Assembly (NCBI GenBank): GCA_016782225.1
Contig: JADDOW010000074.1
Span: 1-64,000 of the forward strand
DNA: 64,000 bases
Direction: 5' to 3'
Source of the DNA: Nitrososphaeraceae archaeon
GTDB taxonomy: Archaea > Thermoproteota > Nitrososphaeria > Nitrososphaerales > Nitrososphaeraceae
The position numbers and the translations under genes were made by a program. Below the pieces are notes generated by a model. It was not told the DNA's origin, searched no databases, and was given only the letters and a program-made list of their open reading frames with translations. Of this stretch, positions 52,015-62,300 are shown piece by piece. Within the stretch, counting starts at the first letter, position 1. Each line of letters begins with the position of its first letter.

Positions 52015-52506
52015 ATGGCAATAACTGGTGCAGAAAATAATCGCAATATGGCAGAGCATTCAATCAACGAGATGATCCAAGAATCCAAATTATTGGAATC
52101 GTATTATAACGATATCCTATCCAAAGAGTCGATGTTGCATAGACTTTTAGAGGAGTCTCATAATTCATTTGAAGCAATAAAAAATTTATCTCTAGATGTG
52201 GAAACTTCGTCATTGATTCCCCTTGGCATAGGGATATATGTTAAAAGCGCCATTTATCCTATAAATAAGGTTCTTGTTAATGTCGGGGGCGGAGTAGTAA
52301 TTGAAAAGAAAAAAGAGGATGCAGTTAATTTTATTGAGCAACGAATCAAGGAGTTTGAAACAGCATCAAAGCAATTATCCTCGCAAAAACAAAAAATATC
52401 TTATCGAATGATGGAAATTCAAAATACTGTTAACTCTTATGTGGGTCAAATGCAAGGGCAAAACTATAATCAATCGGATCATTCTGGTCATCACCATCCC
52501 CATTAA
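52015..52506 (+). CDS. pfdA: prefoldin alpha subunit
   Basis: Coiled coils flanking SSLIPLGIGIYVKSAIYPINKVLVNVGGGVVIEKKKEDAVNFIEQRI. Confidence 0.85.
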   Translation: MAITGAENNRNMAEHSINEMIQESKLLESYYNDILSKESMLHRLLEESHNSFEAIKNLSLDVETSSLIPLGIGIYVKSAIYPINKVLVNVGGGVVIEKKKEDAVNFIEQRIKEFETASKQLSSQKQKISYRMMEIQNTVNSYVGQMQGQNYNQSDHSGHHHPH

Positions 52507-52568
52507 TTTAATTTATCTATGCTGAATTTTTTGTTGATGCCTGATATTTTAATAGTAAGTGAATTTGT

Positions 52569-53942
52569 ATGTTTGATAAATTAAAAAGAGCGTTTTCTAA
52601 TGCTGCCAAGAGTATTAGTCAAAAAGAACTTTCTGAAAAAGAATTGGACGAAAGCCTTTTTGATTTACAAGTTGCCCTTTTAGAAAGTGATGTTTCACAA
52701 GAAGTTATTGATGACCTTTCCATTCAAATAAAAAACAATTTAGTTGGCATGAAAATTCAAAAAAACGAAACAGCGGAGCAGATTATCGCGTCTACGTTAA
52801 AAAATAACTTTAGGGAAATATTGTCTAAAGCTGGATCAATTGATTTATTGGGTCTGATTCAGGAAAAGAAACAGAAAAAAGGGGGACCTTTTGTAATTGT
52901 TTTCCTTGGTATTAATGGAACTGGTAAAACTACTACCGTTGCTAAAGTCGCAAATTTATTAAAAAAAAATGGCCTTTCTGTGGTTATTGCTGCAGCAGAC
53001 ACTCATAGGGCTGGCGCAATAGAGCAAATAACTGCTCATGCTGAAAACCTTTCCATAAAGATTATATCTCAAAGATATGGTGCTGACCCATCTGCTGTAG
53101 CTCGAGATGCATTAGAATACGCTAAAAAACATTATGTTGATGCTGTATTGATTGATACAGCGGGGAGAATGCAGACTGCAAAAAATCTCATGTTTGAGAT
53201 AGGTAAAATTGTCAAGGTCATAAAGCCCGATATGAAATTATTTGTTGGGGATTCGCTTTCTGGTAACGACACTATAAATCAAGCAAGAGAGTTTTTTTCT
53301 TATACTGAATTTGACGGTGCAATTTTAACAAAATCTGATGCTGACGCAAAGGGGGGTGCTGCAATATCTATATCGTATATTACATCTAAACCTATAATGT
53401 ATCTTGGTATGGGGCAAGGGTATGATGATTTGGTTTTATTCAATAAAGAAAAATTTATTAATACTGTATTCAGTCACGATTCTTTATACAGCTCTGATGA
53501 TGAATTGTCTTTAACTGGTTCCTATAAAACAGAGCAACATTTTGACTCTCGTGATGCTGCAGAAGAAACACAAACAATAAAGTCATTTTCAAAGTCTAGT
53601 GCGGGAATTGGCTCAAGCGATGATAAAAGTACAGCGGTGGATCCGATTTCTTTGGATAGCATTATAAAAAACCAGCAAAAAAGTGCCATTGAAATAACTG
53701 ACTTGACGCCAGAAATTAACGCACAACCGGAATCCAAAGCACTTGACAATTCGCATTCTGATTTCAATGCCAATTCTATGAAAGATGCTGTATCAGAATC
53801 TATACCAAAAGATACTGATATTACTACTGGAGATGGTGGTAAATTGAAAGTTGGAGAAGAAATTAATTCAAATGTTGAGAACAAATCTGATTCTAGTGAT
53901 AAGAGGGGCTTGTTTGGATGGTTTAAGAAAAAAAAACCCTAG
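52569..53942 (+). CDS. ftsY: signal recognition particle receptor FtsY with C-terminal extension
   Basis: FLGINGTGKTTTVAKVANLL; AADTHRAGAIEQI; VLIDTAGRMQTAKNLM; KSDADAKGGAAISISYITSKPIMYLGMGQGYDDL. Confidence 0.95.
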   Translation: MFDKLKRAFSNAAKSISQKELSEKELDESLFDLQVALLESDVSQEVIDDLSIQIKNNLVGMKIQKNETAEQIIASTLKNNFREILSKAGSIDLLGLIQEKKQKKGGPFVIVFLGINGTGKTTTVAKVANLLKKNGLSVVIAAADTHRAGAIEQITAHAENLSIKIISQRYGADPSAVARDALEYAKKHYVDAVLIDTAGRMQTAKNLMFEIGKIVKVIKPDMKLFVGDSLSGNDTINQAREFFSYTEFDGAILTKSDADAKGGAAISISYITSKPIMYLGMGQGYDDLVLFNKEKFINTVFSHDSLYSSDDELSLTGSYKTEQHFDSRDAAEETQTIKSFSKSSAGIGSSDDKSTAVDPISLDSIIKNQQKSAIEITDLTPEINAQPESKALDNSHSDFNANSMKDAVSESIPKDTDITTGDGGKLKVGEEINSNVENKSDSSDKRGLFGWFKKKKP

Positions 53943-54018
53943 ATGTCCGCTACCTTTTATTTACCCTTTCTCCTCACTTTTGAAAACATTAAATTAAAGA
54001 ATTTTTTCATTTTTAATA

Positions 54019-54969
54019 TTGAATAAAAATGTTTTAAGTATTTGTGATTTGTCAAAAGAACAAATTATTTCTGTTATTGATGTTGCTAATTATTTAAAAA
54101 ATCCATTAAATGCCCGTGGTTCAAAAACTCCAATATTAAGGGGTAAAATATTGGGCATGATTTTCCAAAAACCCTCCACAAGGACAAGGATTAGCTTTGA
54201 AACTGCGATATTGCAGTTAGGGGGAAATGCCATTAACCTCGCTTATAATGATTTGCAAATGTCTAGAGGCGAGTCCATAGAGGATACTGCAAGAACACTT
54301 TCGTTATATCTTGATTGCATTGTAGCAAGGGTGTATGCTCATGGCGACCTGGAGAAACTGTCTTTACACTCAAACATACCTGTCATAAATGGTTTATCTG
54401 ATCTATTTCATCCATGTCAGATATTGTCTGATTTGATGACTATTTATGAATACAAAAAGAAACTTGATGGCATTACACTGGCATTTGTCGGTGATGGTAA
54501 TAATATCTGCAATGATTTGTTATTAGGGTGTTCAAAACTGGGAATTAATGTAAAAATATCGACCCCTCCAGGTTTTGAACCTTTGAAATGGGTAATTAAT
54601 ACTGCAATAGAGGAGAGCAAAAAAAACGGTAGTTATGTTCTGATAACTAATGATCCTGTTGAAGCTGTTAAAGAAGCGGATATAGTAACTACAGATACTT
54701 TTATATCAATTGGAAAAGAGGATGAAAAAGAAAAAAGGGATACCATTTTTTTACCGTTATACCAAGTTAACAAGAATTTAATTCAGAATGCAAAAAAGGA
54801 TTTCATTTTTATGCATTGTCTACCCGCTAAAAGAGGCAAAGAGGTGACATCTGAGATAATTGATGGCCCTCATTCTGTTGTTTGGGCCGAAGCAGAAAAT
54901 AGGTTACATGTACAAAAAGCACTGTTAATAAAGTTGCTTAACCCTGAATTTGACTATAAAGAATTTTAA
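54019..54969 (+). CDS. argF: ornithine carbamoyltransferase (non-ATG start)
   Basis: IFQKPSTRTRISFETA; NGLSDLFHPCQILSDLMTI; FMHCLPAKRGKEVTSEI. Confidence 0.93.
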   Translation: MNKNVLSICDLSKEQIISVIDVANYLKNPLNARGSKTPILRGKILGMIFQKPSTRTRISFETAILQLGGNAINLAYNDLQMSRGESIEDTARTLSLYLDCIVARVYAHGDLEKLSLHSNIPVINGLSDLFHPCQILSDLMTIYEYKKKLDGITLAFVGDGNNICNDLLLGCSKLGINVKISTPPGFEPLKWVINTAIEESKKNGSYVLITNDPVEAVKEADIVTTDTFISIGKEDEKEKRDTIFLPLYQVNKNLIQNAKKDFIFMHCLPAKRGKEVTSEIIDGPHSVVWAEAENRLHVQKALLIKLLNPEFDYKEF

Positions 54970-55012
54970 CAATTGTATATAGTTTAAAATACTTATTTTA
55001 TTATAAATTTTT

Positions 55013-55324
55013 ATGACAAAGTTTTTAGTAGATACCGCCGAAAATCTTCCTCAGGGCTATTTGAAAAATATTACTGCAGGTGGGAAAGAAATTTTAGTTG
55101 TAAATATTGACGGAAATTATTACGGCATAAATAATATTTGTAATCACGCAGGAGCTAAACTGCATGAGGGATCTATTCTTAATCATAAAGAATTGGTCTG
55201 TCCTTGGCATGCCGCAAAGTGGAACATTAAAAACGGTGAACTTATTTGGTTTCCCCAAAAATTAAAGAAACAAGAGACCTATCAAATTGTTATTGAAAAC
55301 AATAATGTGTATGTGGAAATCTGA
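55013..55324 (+). CDS. Rieske-type [2Fe-2S] ferredoxin
   Basis: NNICNHAGAKLHEGSILNHKELVCPWHAAKWNIKNGE (CxH...CxxH). Confidence 0.92.
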   Translation: MTKFLVDTAENLPQGYLKNITAGGKEILVVNIDGNYYGINNICNHAGAKLHEGSILNHKELVCPWHAAKWNIKNGELIWFPQKLKKQETYQIVIENNNVYVEI

Positions 55325-55392
55325 TTTCGTTAACCTTGACCAATGACTAAAATTTTATCTGTCTATTTCCATATTAAAATTAATTTTTATAG

Positions 55393-56181
55393 GTGATAAA
55401 AAAAATAGTATTATTGAAAATAGGTGATTTTATTGCAACTCTTCCCTCATCTGTAATATCGGGTGATGATGTTGTGATTCCCGATAATTTTTTTAGAAAA
55501 ATGTTCTCTTTTTGCGAATTAAATCAGAATGATGTATTTTATCATTTGGGTGTTGGTAAAAATTTTTCATCACTTTTGATTGCAAGCAGAGAATATGGTG
55601 TTAGAAAATCTGTTGGTATAGAAATCGATCCGAATACTATTAGTCATATAAAGTCCAAAATAAATCCATCTGTTGATCAGATAGATATTATAAATGAGGA
55701 TGTAGTTAAATCGTCACTGGCTGAGGCCACGGTTATATTTTCTTGGTTTACTGATGAAAAAATCAATGAGAGATTACTTGATAAATTCAAATATGATGTC
55801 AGAGATGGTACAAGGATAATATCTATTTGGTCTCCACCTGGTTTGTTTATCCCTGATAAAGTCGATTTCCCACTTATTTTGTGTAAGAAGCCATTTACTT
55901 TTGGAGTTGATATCAGAGACCAATTAAAAAAACTTTATGGTACCAAATGTATTGATTTCACAGCATCATGGCTTTTATCTGAAAAATATATTCAATCATT
56001 TGGGATTGTTGAAAGCCAGTATGTTCGATTCCTTAATATTTTACAAAGTGTTATGATATGGTTTAACGCCAGGGATTTGGACCTCGTTTGTGAAGATGAA
56101 ATTCCACCACCAATTAAAAGCTATGTTGGAATTCTTAAGTATTTCTTTAATATTGATTTATCTGATCTTTTAGTTAAATAG
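55393..56181 (+). CDS. SAM-dependent methyltransferase-like protein
   Basis: DVFYHLGVGKNFSSLLIASREYGVRKSVGIEIDPNTISHIKSKI. Confidence 0.65.
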   Translation: MIKKIVLLKIGDFIATLPSSVISGDDVVIPDNFFRKMFSFCELNQNDVFYHLGVGKNFSSLLIASREYGVRKSVGIEIDPNTISHIKSKINPSVDQIDIINEDVVKSSLAEATVIFSWFTDEKINERLLDKFKYDVRDGTRIISIWSPPGLFIPDKVDFPLILCKKPFTFGVDIRDQLKKLYGTKCIDFTASWLLSEKYIQSFGIVESQYVRFLNILQSVMIWFNARDLDLVCEDEIPPPIKSYVGILKYFFNIDLSDLLVK

Positions 56182-56381
56182 CGAATTTTAGTGCTTTTCT
56201 ACTTTTAGTATATTTTTATACCGAGAACCTTTGTTATATTTTTTAAGTAATTTAATTTGTTTTGTAATAAATTATAAAAATATTCTAACAAAAATAAATT
56301 TTTATAATTTATTACATGTATCTTTAATAACAATCTACCCCAAAGATTATAACCATTGGTATCATGAAGCAAATCTAGAAG

Positions 56382-57941
56382 ATGGAATTGACAATTAATC
56401 AGGGGCGAAAGAATTTATCGGTTCCTCTATTAGTTGAATCAGCTATTTTAAATCATGAAGGTGAACTGTCTTTTACAGGTTCCTTGTCTGTAAAAACTGG
56501 AAAATTTACCGGTCGATCCCCTGAAGATAAATTTATTGTACGTGATGAGATCACTGCAAATTCTGTTGATTGGGGAAAGGTCAATCATCCAATATCGGAG
56601 GAGAACTTTGACAAAATTTTTGATAAAATGATGAAGTTTATTGAGGAAAATAAATTGAAAGATAAACTGTATGTTTTTGATGGATTCGTTGGAGCAGACT
56701 CATTTTCTCGTTTAGCTGTCAGGGTTATAACTGATAAAGCTTGGCATAGCCTATTTGCAAATCAGATTTTTATAAAACCATCAAAAGATGAGATATCAAA
56801 TTTTATTCCTGAATTTACACTTTTGTCTATCAATGATTTTACCGCCGTACCTGAAGTCGATGGAACGAAATCTGAGACATTTATAATAATGAATTTTAAA
56901 AAGAAGCTAGTCCTTATGGGTTCCACCTCTTATGCTGGTGAGATAAAAAAGTCCATGTTTTCAATAATGAATTTTATTTTACCTACCAAAGGGATTTTTC
57001 CTATGCATTGTTCTGCAAATTTAGGGGATGATGGTAATTCTACGTTATTTTTTGGTCTTTCAGGAACCGGAAAAACGACTCTTTCAGCAGACGAAAACCG
57101 TAGGTTAGTCGGTGATGATGAGCATGGGTGGTCTGATAGCGGTGTCTTTAATTTTGAGGGCGGATGTTATGCTAAATGTATAAACCTAAATAGAAATAAA
57201 GAACCCCAGATTTGGGATGCAATTAAATTTGGATCTGTGATGGAAAATGTAGTAATTGATCCCGTATCCCGTGAACCTGATTTTTCAGACGGCAGCCTAA
57301 CTGAAAACACTAGAGTCGTTTATCCTCTTAATTTTATACCTCGTTCAGTAATACCCAGCATTTGTGGTCATCCTTCTGTTATTATTTTTTTAACTGCTGA
57401 TGCCTTTGGGGTTCTGCCACCAATATCAAAGTTATCAAAAGAAGGGGCTATGTATCATTTTATGTCTGGCTATACTAGTAAATTAGCAGGGACTGAAAGA
57501 GGCATTACCGAACCAAAGGAGACTTTTTCACAATGTTTTGGCGCTCCTTTTATGCCTCGTAGGGCAACAGAGTATGCAAAACTATTGGGTGACAAAATTA
57601 CTAAACATAATTCCAAAGTCTATCTTATCAATACTGGCTGGTCTGGAGGCCCATATGGTATTGGGAAAAGAATAGATCTAAAATATACTCGTCTGATGGT
57701 TTCTTCTGCTATAAATGGGAATTTGAATGATGTTGATTATCATCACCATGAAATTTTTAATCTTGATTATCCTAATACCTGCCCCAACGTGCCTTCAGAG
57801 ATATTAGACCCGAAGAACACCTGGCATGATAAAGAAAAATATGATTTCTCAGCAAAAAGATTATCCAATCTCTTTGTTACGAACTTTAAAAAATTCAAAT
57901 CTGTTCCTGAGGAGATACTCAATGCAGGACCATATATATAA
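56382..57941 (+). CDS. pckA: phosphoenolpyruvate carboxykinase (ATP)
   Basis: GKFTGRSPEDKFIVRD; FFGLSGTGKTTLSADENRRLVGDDEHGWSDSGVFNFEGGCYAKCI; NTGWSGGPYGIGKRI. Confidence 0.96.
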   Translation: MELTINQGRKNLSVPLLVESAILNHEGELSFTGSLSVKTGKFTGRSPEDKFIVRDEITANSVDWGKVNHPISEENFDKIFDKMMKFIEENKLKDKLYVFDGFVGADSFSRLAVRVITDKAWHSLFANQIFIKPSKDEISNFIPEFTLLSINDFTAVPEVDGTKSETFIIMNFKKKLVLMGSTSYAGEIKKSMFSIMNFILPTKGIFPMHCSANLGDDGNSTLFFGLSGTGKTTLSADENRRLVGDDEHGWSDSGVFNFEGGCYAKCINLNRNKEPQIWDAIKFGSVMENVVIDPVSREPDFSDGSLTENTRVVYPLNFIPRSVIPSICGHPSVIIFLTADAFGVLPPISKLSKEGAMYHFMSGYTSKLAGTERGITEPKETFSQCFGAPFMPRRATEYAKLLGDKITKHNSKVYLINTGWSGGPYGIGKRIDLKYTRLMVSSAINGNLNDVDYHHHEIFNLDYPNTCPNVPSEILDPKNTWHDKEKYDFSAKRLSNLFVTNFKKFKSVPEEILNAGPYI

Positions 57942-58034
57942 TTCTAACAATATGTGGCCATTTCATATTTTTATATAAATTGGTCAATACGGAAATTTAA
58001 CAGGCCTGTTATTTTGTAATTGATTATTTTCAAG

Positions 58035-58171
58035 TAGCCCGGAGCAGATTCGAACTGCTGTCTCCAGGTGTCTTTTCTACTATGAGATTCAGAGCCTGGA
58101 ATCCTTAGTCCCTTGGAGTTTGACCGCTAGATTCGGCACCAATGTTGTAGTTTTATTGGTTCGACCGGGCT
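58035..58171 (-). tRNA. tRNA-Gln(CTG), multiply interrupted: canonical 37/38 intron (~58070..58088) plus ~45 extra nt in the position 8-26 region (within 58100..58164)
   Basis: Acceptor AGCCCGG/CCGGGCT, T-arm AGCAG-TTCGAAT-CTGCT, anticodon stem CCAGG/CCTGG, loop CTCTGA^A, A discriminator; 65 nt where about 19-23 nt of D region is expected. Confidence 0.8.
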
Positions 58172-58259
58172 TCACGAGCTACCACTATCATAAAACTTTT
58201 CCACTATTTTATTTTATCTTTGACTAAAAATCAGAATACCTGTCTTTGAGTTATAATAT

Positions 58260-58664
58260 CTATTTTTTTGTGTTTACTTCTCGTATCACAGTACCATAAT
58301 CCAAATTAACCTTTTTTCTCATATATGGTATAAGCTTATAATGGATAGAATAGATGTTTTTCTCGCGAATTAAAATTCCTTTAACTAATAGTGATACAAA
58401 CCCACCAGCAACCTTTGATGGAAAAATATTTCTCTCCTTGCAAATTGTATCCCTTTGTATGTGATATTCTTTTAATGTAAAATAGTTTCTATTGACATCA
58501 AGCACCAGTGGCCAAATAACATATTCCCATACTAATCGACGATTTTCTGTTGAAGACGCATGTTTTCCTTTTTTTCTTTCTTTGGATATGGAGTTTTCTA
58601 ATGACATTTTCTTTTTATTTGGTTCATTATCTTTTTGAGTGATATCATAGTCACATTTAAACAA
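58260..58664 (-). CDS. hypothetical protein
   Basis: 134-aa ORF, basic N-terminus, no recognised family. Confidence 0.5.
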   Translation of the reverse strand: MFKCDYDITQKDNEPNKKKMSLENSISKERKKGKHASSTENRRLVWEYVIWPLVLDVNRNYFTLKEYHIQRDTICKERNIFPSKVAGGFVSLLVKGILIREKNIYSIHYKLIPYMRKKVNLDYGTVIREVNTKK

Positions 58665-58684
58665 CGGGTTTTATAATCTTACAT

Positions 58685-59434
58685 ATGATGACTATTTCCA
58701 ATACTGGATCTGATGAAACCAGTCTCATTTCTTTATCCCTTGATATGCTTTCTAAAAAATGGGATATAGATCCGATTGTGAGGGAATTACACTTAGGAAA
58801 AAGGATGGATTTACAAGACTATCAAATAAAGATAAATCAAGTTACTTTTCACATTCCATATATAACAGATCCATCTCTTTTCCTTTTATGGGATTGTTTA
58901 TGGCCTGATTGTCATAATTGTTGTAATCGGCAGGGCCGTTTACCATTAACTGTTGATGATATTGCAAAGATTTCTCAAGGTTTGGGTTATAAAAATAAAT
59001 CTGATTTCATAACAAATGAAACATACGTTGCATCATGGGATACCAATTCTGCCACCAATTCCGATAATTCCAATCTTATAACCACATTAACGATGATCAA
59101 TTTAAAAAGAAAAAGTGATGAAAATGAGGTTGATAACGGAAACCCCATCTCTTGTAGATTTTTAGACGATCATGGTTCCTGTGATCTTCATCCCGATAAA
59201 CCGGGAGTTTGTTGGCTGTATCCTTTTTTTTCATGGAGCCAATATGAAAATAACCGTATGTCCGTTCATGCTTCTTTTCAACTTACTGGCGATTGCCCTG
59301 GTTTTTATATGAGCAAAAACATCGATGATAAAATGATGACCATCCTGAATGACTATTCAATAAAGATCTATGACTATACTATGAATGTCAATACCACAGT
59401 TAGGGAGGGATTTGGACGAATTGACTTTAATTAA
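58685..59434 (+). CDS. YkgJ-like cysteine cluster protein
   Basis: CLWPDCHNCCNRQGRLPLTVDDI...CRFLDDHGSCDLHPDKPGVCWLYPF. Confidence 0.75.
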   Translation: MMTISNTGSDETSLISLSLDMLSKKWDIDPIVRELHLGKRMDLQDYQIKINQVTFHIPYITDPSLFLLWDCLWPDCHNCCNRQGRLPLTVDDIAKISQGLGYKNKSDFITNETYVASWDTNSATNSDNSNLITTLTMINLKRKSDENEVDNGNPISCRFLDDHGSCDLHPDKPGVCWLYPFFSWSQYENNRMSVHASFQLTGDCPGFYMSKNIDDKMMTILNDYSIKIYDYTMNVNTTVREGFGRIDFN

Positions 59435-59486
59435 CGGTGTTATTGATTGGTAAAAGAGTCTGGGGTTAAAATAAATAAATAATTGG

Positions 59487-60110
59487 TTAGCTTCTTACTT
59501 TATCAAACCTGCTACTTACATCATCCCAGTTAATCAGATTCCACCATGCATTAACATAGTCGGGTCTCTTGTTTTGATATTTTAGATAGTATGCATGTTC
59601 CCATACATCACATCCTAAAAGAGGCACTAACCCTTCTGTTCTTGGGCTTGTTTGATTTGGCATCGATTTGTATTCCACCTTTCTGCTTGATGGATTATAT
59701 ACTAACCATCCCCATCCACTGCCTTGAATGGCTATTGTTGCAGCCGAGAATTTTTCCTTAAAATTCTCAAAGCTTTCAAATGATGAATTTATTGCATCTG
59801 AAATTGAACCACTTGGTTCTCCACCTCCATTTGGGGATAAGTTGTTCCAAAATATGCGGTGGTTATCAAATCCACCTCCATTAAAATTAATTGCACCTCT
59901 TAATTCGGCTGGTACTTGATCAAGGTTGGATAAAATTTCTGTTACATCTTTATTTTGAATGTCATTTGAACATTTTTCAATAGCTGCATTAAGATTGTTG
60001 GTATATGTTTGATGGTGTTTTGTATGGTGGATTTCCATAGTTTTTGCATCAATATGTGGCTCTAAGGCATCATAACTATAAGGGACAGATGGTAATTCGT
60101 ATTTATTCAT
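59487..60110 (-). CDS. sod: Fe/Mn superoxide dismutase
   Basis: YELPSVPYSYDALEPHIDAKTMEIHHTKHHQTYTNNLN; GSGWGWLVY; LLGCDVWEHAYYLKYQNKRPDYVNAWWNLINW. Confidence 0.96.
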   Translation of the reverse strand: MNKYELPSVPYSYDALEPHIDAKTMEIHHTKHHQTYTNNLNAAIEKCSNDIQNKDVTEILSNLDQVPAELRGAINFNGGGFDNHRIFWNNLSPNGGGEPSGSISDAINSSFESFENFKEKFSAATIAIQGSGWGWLVYNPSSRKVEYKSMPNQTSPRTEGLVPLLGCDVWEHAYYLKYQNKRPDYVNAWWNLINWDDVSSRFDKVRS

Positions 60111-60292
60111 TAAATTACCATTATTTCTAAAACCTTTTATCCTTTTCTTTTTTTGTCAATATTTTAAAGTTTTATCTATATACTTTTAATAATGAGCCTT
60201 ATAATGCTTCTCTAGATTATTACTATTGATTTAGTTTTATTATTTGATTTCGGAAACATATTTATTTATTCAAGGAAAAATAAAAAGTTATT

Positions 60293-60736
60293 ATGGTAAT
60301 CAATAGCGAGCTCCTTGAACAACGCAAAAAGATTTCCGACCGACGTCCAAAATTTAAACGACAAGAAAGCTGGAGGTATAAAAGATTAGCGACCAATTGG
60401 AGAAAACCAGATGGCATTGATAATAAAATGCGTAAACAATACTCTGGAGTTCCACCACTAGTCAAGATTGGCTACGGTGGTCCAAAACTAGCTCGTGGGT
60501 TACATCCTTCAGGTTTTGTAGATAATTTGGTTTATAATGTTAATGATTTGTCCCTATTGGATAAAAACAAAGATGCAGCACGCATTGCTCATACTGTAGG
60601 GAATAAAAAACGATTGGAAATAATCGAAAAAGCTAAATCATTGGGAATCAAATTGCTTAATGGAACAAAAGGCAAAACAAAAACGGAAACATCATCTGAA
60701 ATAAAGGATTCTGATAAAAAAGAACAAAAGGTGTAA
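60293..60736 (+). CDS. rpl32e: ribosomal protein L32e
   Basis: RRPKFKRQESWRYKRLATNWRKPDGIDNKMRKQYSGVPPLVKIGYGGPK. Confidence 0.93.
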   Translation: MVINSELLEQRKKISDRRPKFKRQESWRYKRLATNWRKPDGIDNKMRKQYSGVPPLVKIGYGGPKLARGLHPSGFVDNLVYNVNDLSLLDKNKDAARIAHTVGNKKRLEIIEKAKSLGIKLLNGTKGKTKTETSSEIKDSDKKEQKV

Positions 60737-60741
60737 TAATT

Positions 60742-61188
60742 ATGGTTGTTAACATTCGTAAAAAAAGAGAATTGGTTTCTAGAATCCTTGGAGTGGGTAT
60801 TAATCGTGTTAGATTTGAACCTGATAAGTTAGATGATGTCGCAGATTCAATCACCCGCGAAAACATTAAATCTTTAGTAAAAAATGGGTCTATTTGGACT
60901 GCAAAGATCAAAGGTACTTCTAGAGGTAGAACAAGAACAAAACTGCAAATAAAAAAGAAACATGGAACTGGTCCTGGATCGAAGAAAGGAAAAAAAACCG
61001 CCAGAGTGGGTAAAAAAGAAGTTTATGTTATAAAAGTGCGTTCTATGAGACGCCATTTGAAAATACTAAAAGAAAGAAAAGACCTAACAAATGAACAGTT
61101 TTGGAGTCTTTACAAAAAGGTAAATGGTGCACAGGTGAGGTCCTTATCACATCTGCGGGAGTTAGTTAAAGTTGCCAGAACACATTAG
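60742..61188 (+). CDS. rpl19e: ribosomal protein L19e
   Basis: RILGVGINRVRFEPDKLDDVADSITRENIKSLVKNGSIWTAKIKGTSRGRTR...GPGSKKGKKTAR. Confidence 0.94.
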   Translation: MVVNIRKKRELVSRILGVGINRVRFEPDKLDDVADSITRENIKSLVKNGSIWTAKIKGTSRGRTRTKLQIKKKHGTGPGSKKGKKTARVGKKEVYVIKVRSMRRHLKILKERKDLTNEQFWSLYKKVNGAQVRSLSHLRELVKVARTH

Positions 61189-61689
61189 TAATTCCCATTT
61201 CTTTTGATTTTTAACATAATTTTTGCTTTAATTCTTACAATTAACTGTTTGTTTTTCTAAGTCTCTGGTTATTCTTTTTTTAGCCTATTTCGATTGTGAG
61301 TACTCTTTAAGGAAATTGTTTTTTTTTTGGTTGGTAAGATTATGCCGTATCTGATTTTGCTGAAACCATCCGTGTTGTTAAAACAGTTGTTTGATTTCTT
61401 CAGCTGATTTGTTTTTTTTTTGGTGCTCAGAATGGTTGTTGAAAAAACATCATGGAAAGACTCCGTCGATTCAAATGCCCATCAAGTAATACTAAATTAT
61501 ATATAATTTCATAGTATTATGATAGTGTTACATTTGCATTGGAAAACGCCTGTAGCTCTAGGTATACCGGACTTATAAGAATTCACCTTAAATATATCTA
61601 TCGCTGAATCTTATTTAAATGTCATATAATTCTACAACGTAGTGTACGACATAGTCTGATGGAAAGTTTTTTACTTGCCTTTGTTTTGC

Positions 61690-62300
61690 TGCAAAAGAAA
61701 AGGACAACCAGAAAAAATATTGAAAATATTGAAAACTTTGGAGACAGTAACAATGTTTGATGAACTAGCAAAAGAGTTTTTGGCTAAACCAGACTCTACT
61801 ACTCCAAACAAAGAACAAATAGTTATGTCCTGATTCACCAAAAGAATGGTTTTGTGTGCGTGAAGCTACATTATACAAGAAATACAAGATTTTTGATGAC
61901 ACAGAAGAAGGAAATGGGAAACATGCGATCCGTTAGAATCCAAAATGTTAAACTCAATTCAATTCAATTCAATGGTATGGGCTGCAAAACCTGAAATATT
62001 TCAATGATACTGAAACAATGGCACAAGGGGAAGGATAAAAAAATTGAATTCAGGGAATCCGATAGCAGACGACATTTTAAAAACTGAGGATTAAATGAGC
62101 AGTGTTTAGACACCTCACAATCTTTTATCAAGACTTGTTTATTAGAAGATGCAAGGAAATGATATCTCTACTGATGATGATACAATTGCCCTAGTTGCCG
62201 AAGTTAGAAAAATACGTGGATTGATTCACAACCTACCGCCGAAAAATGAAACCCCTTTTTCGACACCCGATGGGGATGCAGAACCCAATTTTATATAATG
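61690..62300 (+). pseudogene. decayed coding remnant(s) of unknown identity
   Basis: Short coding-like fragments MFDELAKEFLAKPDSTTPNKEQIVMS*, CPDSPKEWFCVREATLYKKYKIFDDTEEGNGKHAIR*, MQGNDISTDDDTIALVAEVRKIRGLIHNLPPKNETPF separated by stops and frame changes. Confidence 0.4.

Noticed and set aside
61954-61972. CAATT pentamer repeats as a functional element
   Set aside because: Only about four copies in a decayed AT-rich area; low-complexity slippage is sufficient
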